The translations under genes were made by a program, and so were the position numbers. The notes below the pieces were generated by a model that was not told the origin of the DNA, did not search any database, and saw only the letters and a program-made list of their open reading frames with translations. A DNA stretch of 5,124 nt from Spirochaetaceae bacterium (GTDB lineage: Bacteria; Spirochaetota; Spirochaetia; B11-G9), in NCBI GenBank assembly GCA_030643345.1, contig DAOWMA010000189.1, positions 1-5,124 of the forward strand. The letters are read 5' to 3'. Shown piece by piece: positions 1 to 5,124 of the stretch. Position 1 is the first letter of the stretch. Every line of letters begins with the position of its first letter.

Positions 1-1257
1 GACTTCTGCTGCTGCATTAACACATGCCTGATGAATATTAATCATGATATTATGCAGTCTTTTGTCTACTTCTTCACTTGTCCATGAAAGTCTCATGCTG
101 TTTTGTGACATTTCCAGCCCTGAAGTCGCAACACCTCCGGCATTTGCAGCTTTACCAGGACCAAAAAGAATTTTGTTTTCAATTAAATACTCAACTGCAT
201 CCGGTTCGGTCGGCATATTTGCACCTTCAGCAATACAGATGACACCATTTGCTACAAGAGTTTTTGCTTCATCCAGGGATATTTCGTTCTGGGTTGCACA
301 TGGAAGAGCAACGTCTGCTTTTACAAGTTCCCATGGCCTTTTCCCTTCAAAATATTCACAGCCGTATTCATCTGCATATTCTTTGATACGTCCCCGTTGA
401 TTGTTTTTCAGATCCAGAACAAATGCAAGTTTTTCCTGGTTTATACCATCTTTATCAATTATTGATCCACTTGAATCGGATAGAGAGACAACCTTACCAC
501 CCAAAGCATTAATCTTTTGCAGGGCGTACTGTGCAACATTGCCTGAACCAGACAGAAGTACTGTCTTGCCATCGAAGGTCTCACCTTTTGTTTTGAGCAT
601 CTCTTCTGCAAAATAAACTGCACCGTATCCAGTAGCTTCCGGTCTGATCAGTGAACCGCCCCAATTAAGACCTTTCCCTGTAAGGATACCTTCAAACCTG
701 TTTTTGAGTTTTTTATACTGGCCGAACATATATCCAATCTCTCGTCCACCTACACCAATATCACCTGCCGGAACATCTGTATCTGCTCCAATGTGTCTAT
801 ATAGTTCACTCATAAAGGACTGTGTAAATGCCATTACTTCATTATCACTCTTTCCTTTTGGATCAAAGTCACTTCCGCCTTTTCCTCCACCCATGGGAAG
901 ACCTGTCAGGCTGTTCTTGAAAATCTGCTCAAAACCAAGGAATTTAAGAATACCAAGATTTACAGAAGGATGGAATCTTAACCCTCCCTTATAAGGTCCT
1001 ATTGCGCTGTTAAATTCAACTCTATAACCCGTGTTAACCTGTACGTCACCCCTATCATCTACCCAGGGTACTCTGAATATTATTGTTCGTTCCGGTTCTA
1101 CAAGTCTTTCAAGAATTTTTGCTTTCCTGTAACGGGGAGCATTTTCCAGGAAGGGAGAGAGTGAATCCAGTACTTCTCTTGCAGCCTGAAGGAATTCATT
1201 CTCCCAGTAATATTTCTTTTTTAATCCATCATAAACTATGTCGGTGTATTCAGCCAT
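1..1257 (-). CDS. gdhA: NADP-type glutamate dehydrogenase (EC 1.4.1.4), partial, C-terminus beyond window
   Basis: Catalyses reductive amination of 2-oxoglutarate with ammonium and NADPH to L-glutamate in the cytoplasm, the low-affinity route of ammonia assimilation. The minus-strand frame is open from ATG at 1257 to base 1 (419 codons, no stop). E. coli-type hexameric enzymes have about 447 residues, so roughly 28 C-terminal residues are missing. Substrate-site motifs are intact: GPYKGGLRF (K90), K114, the catalytic-lysine loop PMGGGKGG (K126) and DVPAGDIGVGGRE (D166). The Rossmann fold starts at GSGNVAQ (236-242). Its second strand ends in SDSSG (260-264), as in NADP-specific E. coli GdhA, not the GPDG type of the NAD-specific clostridial enzyme. 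CATQNE, AEGANMPT and GKAANAGGVATSGLEM follow. The start is fixed by an AAGGAGA site 7 nt upstream and by the family N-terminus. No frameshift or lost residue was seen. NADP preference is inferred from motif only. Confidence 0.97.
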   Translation of the reverse strand, partial: MAEYTDIVYDGLKKKYYWENEFLQAAREVLDSLSPFLENAPRYRKAKILERLVEPERTIIFRVPWVDDRGDVQVNTGYRVEFNSAIGPYKGGLRFHPSVNLGILKFLGFEQIFKNSLTGLPMGGGKGGSDFDPKGKSDNEVMAFTQSFMSELYRHIGADTDVPAGDIGVGGREIGYMFGQYKKLKNRFEGILTGKGLNWGGSLIRPEATGYGAVYFAEEMLKTKGETFDGKTVLLSGSGNVAQYALQKINALGGKVVSLSDSSGSIIDKDGINQEKLAFVLDLKNNQRGRIKEYADEYGCEYFEGKRPWELVKADVALPCATQNEISLDEAKTLVANGVICIAEGANMPTEPDAVEYLIENKILFGPGKAANAGGVATSGLEMSQNSMRLSWTSEEVDKRLHNIMINIHQACVNAAAEV

Positions 1258-1264
1258 GTATAAA

Positions 1265-1271
1265 TCTCCTT
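1265..1271 (-). promoter_or_regulatory. Shine-Dalgarno site of gdhA
   Basis: On the minus strand this reads AAGGAGA, a near-perfect anti-16S match 7 nt before the ATG at 1257. It supports that start codon and indicates efficient translation. Confidence 0.85.
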
Positions 1272-1295
1272 TTGTAAAAAATAATATCGGGTTTC

Positions 1296-1323
1296 ATGGT
1301 AACATGGAAATGCCGGTTGTCAA
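1296..1323 (-). promoter_or_regulatory. Sigma-70-type promoter of gdhA with extended -10
   Basis: The minus strand carries a perfect -35 hexamer TTGACA (1323 to 1318), a 16-bp spacer and the -10 hexamer TACCAT (1301 to 1296, 4 of 6 matches). TGT directly precedes the hexamer, giving the extended -10 form TGnTACCAT. Transcription would begin near 1289, leaving a leader of about 30 nt that contains the AAGGAGA site. An imperfect 19-bp inverted repeat (1292-1310) covers the -10 element and could be an operator, but only 6 of its 9 base pairs match. The promoter lies entirely in the 85-bp gap after the upstream gene, so gdhA can be expressed on its own. Confidence 0.6.
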
Positions 1324-1342
1324 TAAAATATTTTACAATATC

Positions 1343-4324
1343 CTACTTTAATATTACGGCCTTACCATCCTTCCCGTCCAGAAGAATAGAAAAGGGAGTA
1401 TTTCTTGCAACATGAGTGAAAAATTCCCCCTTGTTTAATACTTCCATCGATCTGAGATATTGCCAGTCAATAAAAGAATCTTTGTTGTGATGATATGGGA
1501 TATTCAGATATCCGATGTTTAATGCTATCAGATTATGGAAGAAATGGGACCCCTGGGATGGTTCGATATCAAAATTTGCCAGACCTGTCTCAATAATAAT
1601 TCCTGCATTGTTTATTTCGTACCAGTTGACGGGTATTCCAAGAAACTGGTCCCTTGTTCCCCACCGGCCCGGCCCGATAAGAATATAGTCTTTTTGCTCT
1701 TTTTTAAGTATTTCATTGAATTTTCTAATTTCAACTTTCATTTCCTGGGTTCGTGTTTTATCAAAATTTACCGGGTCAATAAAGATTATGTCTGAAATAT
1801 TTTTTAGAAAGCCGTTACCCAGAGCCTCTGTTGAATATAGCAGAGCTTTTTCGGGGCAGATATCTTTTTTATTTATTTGTATTTCTTCGTAAGTCTGGGA
1901 AAGGGGCCTTACCTGGAGCAGGTAAAAAGCAGGTAAAGAAGTGGATGTTTTTTTAAGATCAACAGCAAACTCTATTTCCACAGGAATTCCCAGAGCCTTT
2001 TGGGAAATATCCAATATTTCGACAAGAATATCTGAAAGGGGAAAGAAATTGTATTTTAAAATATCTGCAAAATTTATGACACGTGGTCCCTGTACTGTCA
2101 GGTCTTCTATTAATTTTTCATTTATATAGTCCCACACGGATGTACAGTGTCTCAGGGTTTTGTGTTTTTCAGCCTTCTGAATAGATAGTTGTTTTAGAGT
2201 TACTTCCTCTCCTTTTAAAAGATCCGATCTTTCAGGATTCATATCAAGAGCAAAGAATTTTGTCTGTGTTGTTCTTAGCATATCCTCTGTTGTTTCATAC
2301 TCTATTTGCGGATATGCAGGGCAGAATATATGGTCCTTTCCCCCTCCCACAACTGATTGCCCAAGGCCTACAGCAATATTAGCAACACCATCGGAGTGTT
2401 TCATATATGAGATAGGGTAGTAGTTGTAGGATTGTGCTACACCGGAAAAATGAGGGTAGAAGTAGCTTTCATACTGATTCCCTACAATCTCCTGTATAAT
2501 AACGGCCATTTTTTCTTCTTCAATACCATAGTTTAATGTCTCAATATAAGAAACAGTATCCTTGAGGAAAACCGATGCAAAAACCAGCTTTATTGCATCT
2601 GTAAGCTGTTCAAATCTTTCGTTAATGCTTCCATAGTTATTGGATAACATATACGTTGCATATATGCCTGCAAAAGGTTGGGATTGAGAGTCTTCAAGCA
2701 GTCCTGAAGATCTGACTGCAATGGGGCAGCTGCAGTAATACAGGAACTGAAAAAGCTGGGTATTTACCTGCTCAGGCAGAACCCCATTTAGGAATTGTTT
2801 TTTTATCTCCTTATCTGTAAGGTCAACATGAATATCAATAAGGTTGTTATTTTCGATAAACTGATCAAATACACCTGTAGCAAGGATAACTGATTTTGGA
2901 ATTTTTATAACTGCTTTTTCAAATTTGGAATCAAGATCCATTATTGCCAGAAGTGCATTAAAAAATGCCAGGCCCCTTCCTTTTCCCCCCAGGGAGCCGC
3001 TTCCGATCCTGATAATAACATCATCCTGTCCTAAAACATTTTTACTGAAATCTACAATTTTCCCTCTGTTTTTTTGTTCTCTGACCTCGCGGAAAATTTG
3101 AAGCAGAAATTCCTTATGCTCTTCCAGTGATGAAAAGTCTGAGATTTGTACAGGACGTAACCTTTTTGCTATTTCTATCTCACCATGGGCAGTTAACCAT
3201 GCAGAAAAACTGTTATTTCTGCTATGATAAATCAGTGATTCGGGAGGGATTGAAGGCAGGACGGTTTCCAGGTCCGCAAGATACTTGGCCATTCCTACTT
3301 CTTTACCGGAATTGTCTGTAAACCTAAGACTGCCGAATCCCAGTTTTCTATAGATAAATTGGCTTATGTCTGCCAGAAGTGTGTGTGATTTTTTATGGAG
3401 GAATTTTACCCCAAGAGATTCTGCTTTTGGTTGTTTTGAAGCATCAGAACTTTGAAGGAGTACCGGTACATCAATTTGCTTCTCTTTAAGATATGAAAGA
3501 AATTCGAATCCTGCATTGGTATCAATTTCTCCATCATGAATAAATTCAATATCGGATATTATACCTAAAAGCGATTCCTTGTAGAGATTAATGGCTTCTA
3601 TTGCTTCCTCAAAAGAGCGTACCATCAGGACTTTAGGTCTTGTTCTCATTCGGAGATATTTGTTGTTATCGTTCTGCTCTTCGGATATAAGCCGTTGAGT
3701 TTGTTCCATAATCTCTGCATATAGCAGAGGTAGATAGATTGATGAAAATGTTACTGAATCCTCTACAAGCAGAATAACATTTACAAACCCTTTACTTGTA
3801 TCGTAGGGTGCATTACGTTTGTCTTCGATATATTTGATCATGGCCAGGAAAAGCCTTGGATTCCCATTCCATAGGAATACCTCTTCTACATCACCCATCT
3901 TGTCACTATTATTTTCTATAAGAGTTATATCTGTTTTTACAGTCAGAAGCAGGAGAATTGGCAGGTTTTGATTTATTTCATGGATTTTTACACTCAAATC
4001 AAAAGGGCCCATCTCCCCAATCCTCATAGTAGAGATAATAAGATCAAAAGGTTCTTCCCTTATTTTTTTAAGAGCTTCTTCCCCGGTTGATACACTTATT
4101 ATAAGGGGTACCGTTGTAAGGTTGAGGGAATGGTACTCTCCAACTATCTGATTGGACAGCTTTGCATCATATTCAAAAATATAGGCATCATAAAAGGTAG
4201 AGATAAGAAGGATCTTCTTCACTCTGTATTTCATGAGGTTATGAAAATTATCCTCTCCAAACTTTAGTTTGTTATAGTAATAGTTAAGTTCATTTAATTC
4301 CATACGTAACTCTGTAAGTATCAT
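1343..4324 (-). CDS. Tandem-receiver / PEP-synthase-type ATP-grasp fusion protein, function unknown
   Basis: A 993-residue cytoplasmic protein with no signal peptide or membrane segment; ends in TAG. Visible order: short N-terminal helix (1-35); receiver-like domain (about 36-166) lacking the acidic pocket (LLIST in place of LLVDD) and the phospho-acceptor (IISTMRIG); second receiver (about 181-328) with E188/D189, acceptor D258, S292/S293 and K311/K312; linker (331-432) containing SLIYH and AWLTAHGEIEIAKRLRP; PPDK_N-type ATP-grasp domain (about 433-810); and a C-terminal domain (811-993) with GPGRWG (884-889) and GSHFFHN (925-931). The ATP-grasp part shows GSLGGKG (K448), AVRSSGLLEDS (R538), SGVA, GLGQSVVGG, EIEFAVD (E783/E785) and LLQVRP (Q804/R806), matching the PPDK ATP-binding set. 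The phospho-histidine swivel domain (TSHAA-type motif) and the PEP/pyruvate barrel are absent, so this is not a complete PEP synthase despite likely automatic naming. The start is uncertain: ATG 4324 has only a weak GGA upstream; Met8 (4303) and Met31 (4234) are alternatives. A terminator precedes it and gdhA follows 85 bp downstream. The family is recognised; its reaction is not known to me. Confidence 0.88.
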   Translation of the reverse strand: MILTELRMELNELNYYYNKLKFGEDNFHNLMKYRVKKILLISTFYDAYIFEYDAKLSNQIVGEYHSLNLTTVPLIISVSTGEEALKKIREEPFDLIISTMRIGEMGPFDLSVKIHEINQNLPILLLLTVKTDITLIENNSDKMGDVEEVFLWNGNPRLFLAMIKYIEDKRNAPYDTSKGFVNVILLVEDSVTFSSIYLPLLYAEIMEQTQRLISEEQNDNNKYLRMRTRPKVLMVRSFEEAIEAINLYKESLLGIISDIEFIHDGEIDTNAGFEFLSYLKEKQIDVPVLLQSSDASKQPKAESLGVKFLHKKSHTLLADISQFIYRKLGFGSLRFTDNSGKEVGMAKYLADLETVLPSIPPESLIYHSRNNSFSAWLTAHGEIEIAKRLRPVQISDFSSLEEHKEFLLQIFREVREQKNRGKIVDFSKNVLGQDDVIIRIGSGSLGGKGRGLAFFNALLAIMDLDSKFEKAVIKIPKSVILATGVFDQFIENNNLIDIHVDLTDKEIKKQFLNGVLPEQVNTQLFQFLYYCSCPIAVRSSGLLEDSQSQPFAGIYATYMLSNNYGSINERFEQLTDAIKLVFASVFLKDTVSYIETLNYGIEEEKMAVIIQEIVGNQYESYFYPHFSGVAQSYNYYPISYMKHSDGVANIAVGLGQSVVGGGKDHIFCPAYPQIEYETTEDMLRTTQTKFFALDMNPERSDLLKGEEVTLKQLSIQKAEKHKTLRHCTSVWDYINEKLIEDLTVQGPRVINFADILKYNFFPLSDILVEILDISQKALGIPVEIEFAVDLKKTSTSLPAFYLLQVRPLSQTYEEIQINKKDICPEKALLYSTEALGNGFLKNISDIIFIDPVNFDKTRTQEMKVEIRKFNEILKKEQKDYILIGPGRWGTRDQFLGIPVNWYEINNAGIIIETGLANFDIEPSQGSHFFHNLIALNIGYLNIPYHHNKDSFIDWQYLRSMEVLNKGEFFTHVARNTPFSILLDGKDGKAVILK

Positions 4325-4348
4325 ATGGTGAATCCGGGACTAAGTCCA
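4320..4348 (-). promoter_or_regulatory. Candidate promoter of the receiver/ATP-grasp gene, overlapping its first ATG
   Basis: The minus strand has TGGACT (4348 to 4343, 4 of 6 to TTGACA), a 17-bp spacer and TATGAT (4325 to 4320, 5 of 6 to TATAAT). It sits immediately after the terminator of the preceding gene, where a promoter is needed. If used, RNA would start near 4313, downstream of the ATG at 4324, so translation would have to begin at Met8 (4303) or Met31 (4234). A small inverted repeat, GGAC-TAA-GTCC (4337-4347), overlaps the -35 region. Evidence is by motif only; read-through from upstream is the alternative. Confidence 0.35.
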
Positions 4349-4352
4349 GAAT

Positions 4353-4388
4353 AAAAAAGACTGTCTGGTAAAACAGACAGCCTTTTTT
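4353..4388 (-). terminator. Rho-independent terminator after the secreted-protein gene
   Basis: CTGTCTG pairs with CAGACAG around a 6-nt loop (4368-4373). On the minus-strand RNA a G-U pair and a G-C pair extend the stem, followed by a run of A's pairing with the terminal U-tract (4358 to 4353). It begins about 18 nt after the TAA at 4406-4408. Because A and T runs flank both sides it could also act on plus-strand transcripts, but no plus-strand gene is seen entering it. It separates the secreted-protein gene from the large fusion gene. Confidence 0.85.
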
Positions 4389-4405
4389 TATAGTTCTGAT
4401 CTTCT

Positions 4406-4960
4406 TTATCTGCGACTGAAGGGTCTGCTGTATGGAGTGTTCATCATTCTATCAGGCTGAGAACCCCAACCCCTGGAATTATTCTGAAATCCGCCTTTGT
4501 TAAATCTACCGGATCTGCCCTTATGCCCATAGGCATTATTCATCATATCAGCTCTCCGACCGTAACCCATGGGACCGTCACTCATCATGTTTAAGTCATA
4601 ATCTGTTCCGTCAAAAGTTGCACCGGTTACCATTAGGTTTGTTAGTTCTGAATCTGCTGTTCTCCTTTTTGCCGGAACTTCAAATCCGCTGATTGTAATT
4701 TCATCACCGTTTTTTATATTGATGTCATAATCAAGCCGGTAGGGAACCATAAGTTCATATGTGTTTTCGCCTACTGTCAGTTTTGGCAGATTCACATCGG
4801 TCAGATCAATTTTACCGGTAAGGGTAATACTTTCTGCATTGAAGTTCTGGTTAATATAACCCATACCAGGTTCCCATGTTGTCTCTTCCTGACTGCCTTC
4901 TGCGTAAAGTGCCATTCCTGCCAGGCTTAGAAGTAATAATGTAATTGTAATTTTCTTCAT
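4406..4960 (-). CDS. Small secreted protein with OB-fold-like core and Gly/Arg-rich basic tail
   Basis: A 184-residue exported protein of unknown function. Residues 1-20 form a Sec signal peptide: Lys-Lys at 2-3, a hydrophobic stretch TITLLLLSLAGMAL, and a signal peptidase I site after ALYA. No cysteine follows, so it is not a lipoprotein. The mature start EGSQEE is in the style of spirochaete exported proteins. Residues about 44-97 alternate as beta strands (SITLTGKI, PKLTVGENTYELMVPY, GDEITISGFEVPAK), resembling small bacterial OB-fold/BOF-type periplasmic proteins; this fold call is inference from pattern. Residues 128-184 are low complexity, with 10 Gly, 9 Arg, 2 Lys and several Asn and Met, hence strongly basic and probably disordered. 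Two related Met-Met segments occur, ADMMNNAYG (137-145) and DRMMNTPYS (170-178). An AAGGAGA site 5 nt upstream fixes the start. It is monocistronic by its terminator. It may bind an anionic ligand or envelope polymer; nothing specific can be claimed. Confidence 0.85.
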   Translation of the reverse strand: MKKITITLLLLSLAGMALYAEGSQEETTWEPGMGYINQNFNAESITLTGKIDLTDVNLPKLTVGENTYELMVPYRLDYDINIKNGDEITISGFEVPAKRRTADSELTNLMVTGATFDGTDYDLNMMSDGPMGYGRRADMMNNAYGHKGRSGRFNKGGFQNNSRGWGSQPDRMMNTPYSRPFSRR

Positions 4961-4965
4961 TTGTT

Positions 4966-4972
4966 TCTCCTT
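4966..4972 (-). promoter_or_regulatory. Shine-Dalgarno site of the secreted-protein gene
   Basis: The minus strand reads AAGGAGA, the same heptamer as upstream of gdhA, 5 nt before the ATG at 4960. It confirms this start over the internal Met codons. Confidence 0.85.
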
Positions 4973-4996
4973 GTAAGTTATAAATTATTTATGGTC

Positions 4997-5030
4997 TTAA
5001 TATCGCCTGTAAGTGTGAAGGAAGTGTGAA
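4997..5030 (-). promoter_or_regulatory. Candidate activator-dependent promoter of the secreted-protein gene
   Basis: On the minus strand two TTCACA hexamers (5030 to 5025 and 5019 to 5014), separated by 5 nt, are followed 11 nt later by TATTAA (5002 to 4997), a 4 of 6 match to a -10 box. No -35 hexamer at normal spacing is seen. The geometry resembles PhoB/PhoP-type activated promoters, where direct repeats replace the -35. RNA would begin near 4990, leaving a leader of about 30 nt. The motif match is suggestive only. Confidence 0.35.
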
Positions 5031-5046
5031 TAGTGTGTAGAGTGTT
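5012..5046. repeat. Four AGTGT direct repeats, probable regulator-binding array
   Basis: The plus strand carries AGTGT at 5012, 5023, 5032 and 5041, that is at intervals of 11, 9 and 9 bp. The first two are extended matches (AAGTGTGAA); the last two are degenerate (AGTGTGTAG, AGTGTTTAAG). Read on the minus strand they give TTCACACTT-type units. Spacing of about one helical turn places all copies on one DNA face, as for tandem OmpR-family dimers. The array sits between the secreted-protein gene and a possible divergent promoter. The cognate regulator is not in the window. Confidence 0.5.
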
Positions 5047-5085
5047 TAAGAATACAAAGATAAAAAATGGAAAAAAGTGGAATAA

Positions 5086-5114
5086 TTGACATTAGTATAT
5101 TTGGAGTATAAATT
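5086..5114 (+). promoter_or_regulatory. Candidate sigma-70 promoter reading out of the right edge
   Basis: The plus strand has a perfect TTGACA (5086-5091) followed by TATAAA at 5107-5112 (15-bp spacer), or alternatively TAAATT at 5109-5114 (17-bp spacer). No coding start lies in the 10 bases that remain, so its target would be a divergent gene outside the window. The region is AT-rich, which makes chance -10 matches common; the exact -35 is the main support. Confidence 0.4.
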
Positions 5115-5124
5115 ATTGGATATC

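Noticed and set aside
44..1277. Four plus-strand open frames (44-400, 401-616, 704-994, 1083-1277)
   Set aside because: All are antisense to the fully conserved gdhA reading frame, lack Shine-Dalgarno sites and encode Ser/Pro-rich sequence typical of shadow frames.
1325..1342. AT-rich hairpin (ATATT/AATAT) after the fusion gene as a terminator
   Set aside because: The stem is only about 5 A-T pairs with no G-C pairs and no clear U-tract beyond it, too weak to call.
1535..3321. Plus-strand open frames at 1535-1795, 1941-2129 and 3127-3321
   Set aside because: They lie opposite recognised domains of the receiver/ATP-grasp gene and have no recognisable protein motifs or ribosome binding sites.
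1343..4324. Annotation as PEP synthase (ppsA) or pyruvate phosphate dikinase (ppdK)
   Set aside because: Only the N-terminal ATP-binding domain is shared. The phospho-histidine and PEP/pyruvate domains needed for either reaction are missing, so the symbol would be misleading.
4898..4960. Lipoprotein signal for the secreted protein
   Set aside because: The segment LSLAGMALYAEG has a lipobox-like LAG but no cysteine anywhere near it, so signal peptidase I cleavage is the better reading.
5012..5046. CRISPR or minisatellite interpretation of the AGTGT repeats
   Set aside because: The units are only 9-11 bp apart, degenerate and four in number, with no room for spacers; an operator array fits better.

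Overview
The window looks like chromosomal DNA of a low-to-moderate GC bacterium, most plausibly a free-living spirochaete (Spirochaetota). The clues are indirect. The small exported protein at the right has a mature end beginning Glu-Gly-Ser-Gln-Glu straight after a Sec signal peptide, a style common in Treponema/Spirochaeta envelope proteins. The large middle gene belongs to a receiver/ATP-grasp fusion family that I associate with Bacteroidota, Spirochaetota and some delta-proteobacteria. The phylum is an inference; no rRNA or other marker gene is present.

All three genes lie on the minus strand, so transcription runs from right to left. First is a 184-residue secreted protein (4406-4960) with an OB-fold-like core and a Gly/Arg/Asn/Met-rich basic tail. 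A strong intrinsic terminator (4353-4388) closes it. Next is a 993-residue protein (1343-4324) built as degenerate receiver, intact receiver, family-specific linker, PEP-synthase/PPDK-type ATP-grasp domain and a conserved C-terminal domain of unknown function. After an 85-bp gap comes gdhA, an NADP-type hexameric glutamate dehydrogenase (1257 down to the window edge, 419 residues present, C-terminus cut off).

The only sizeable non-coding stretch is 4961-5124. It holds the Shine-Dalgarno of the secreted-protein gene, four AGTGT direct repeats at 9-11 bp spacing that look like an OmpR/PhoB-type operator, and a candidate sigma-70 promoter pointing right, out of the window. It is therefore probably a divergent regulatory region. 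gdhA has its own well-formed promoter (TTGACA, 16 bp, extended TGnTACCAT) in the gap behind the fusion gene. No convincing terminator separates the two, so read-through into gdhA is also possible.

The most interesting object is the fusion protein. It keeps the ATP-binding residues of PEP synthase/PPDK but lacks both the swivelling phospho-histidine domain and the PEP/pyruvate barrel, so it cannot be an ordinary PEP synthase. An ATP-dependent module under two-component control, upstream of the ammonia-assimilating enzyme GdhA, suggests a regulator linked to carbon, nitrogen or energy state. That role is inference; I know of no demonstrated function for the family.
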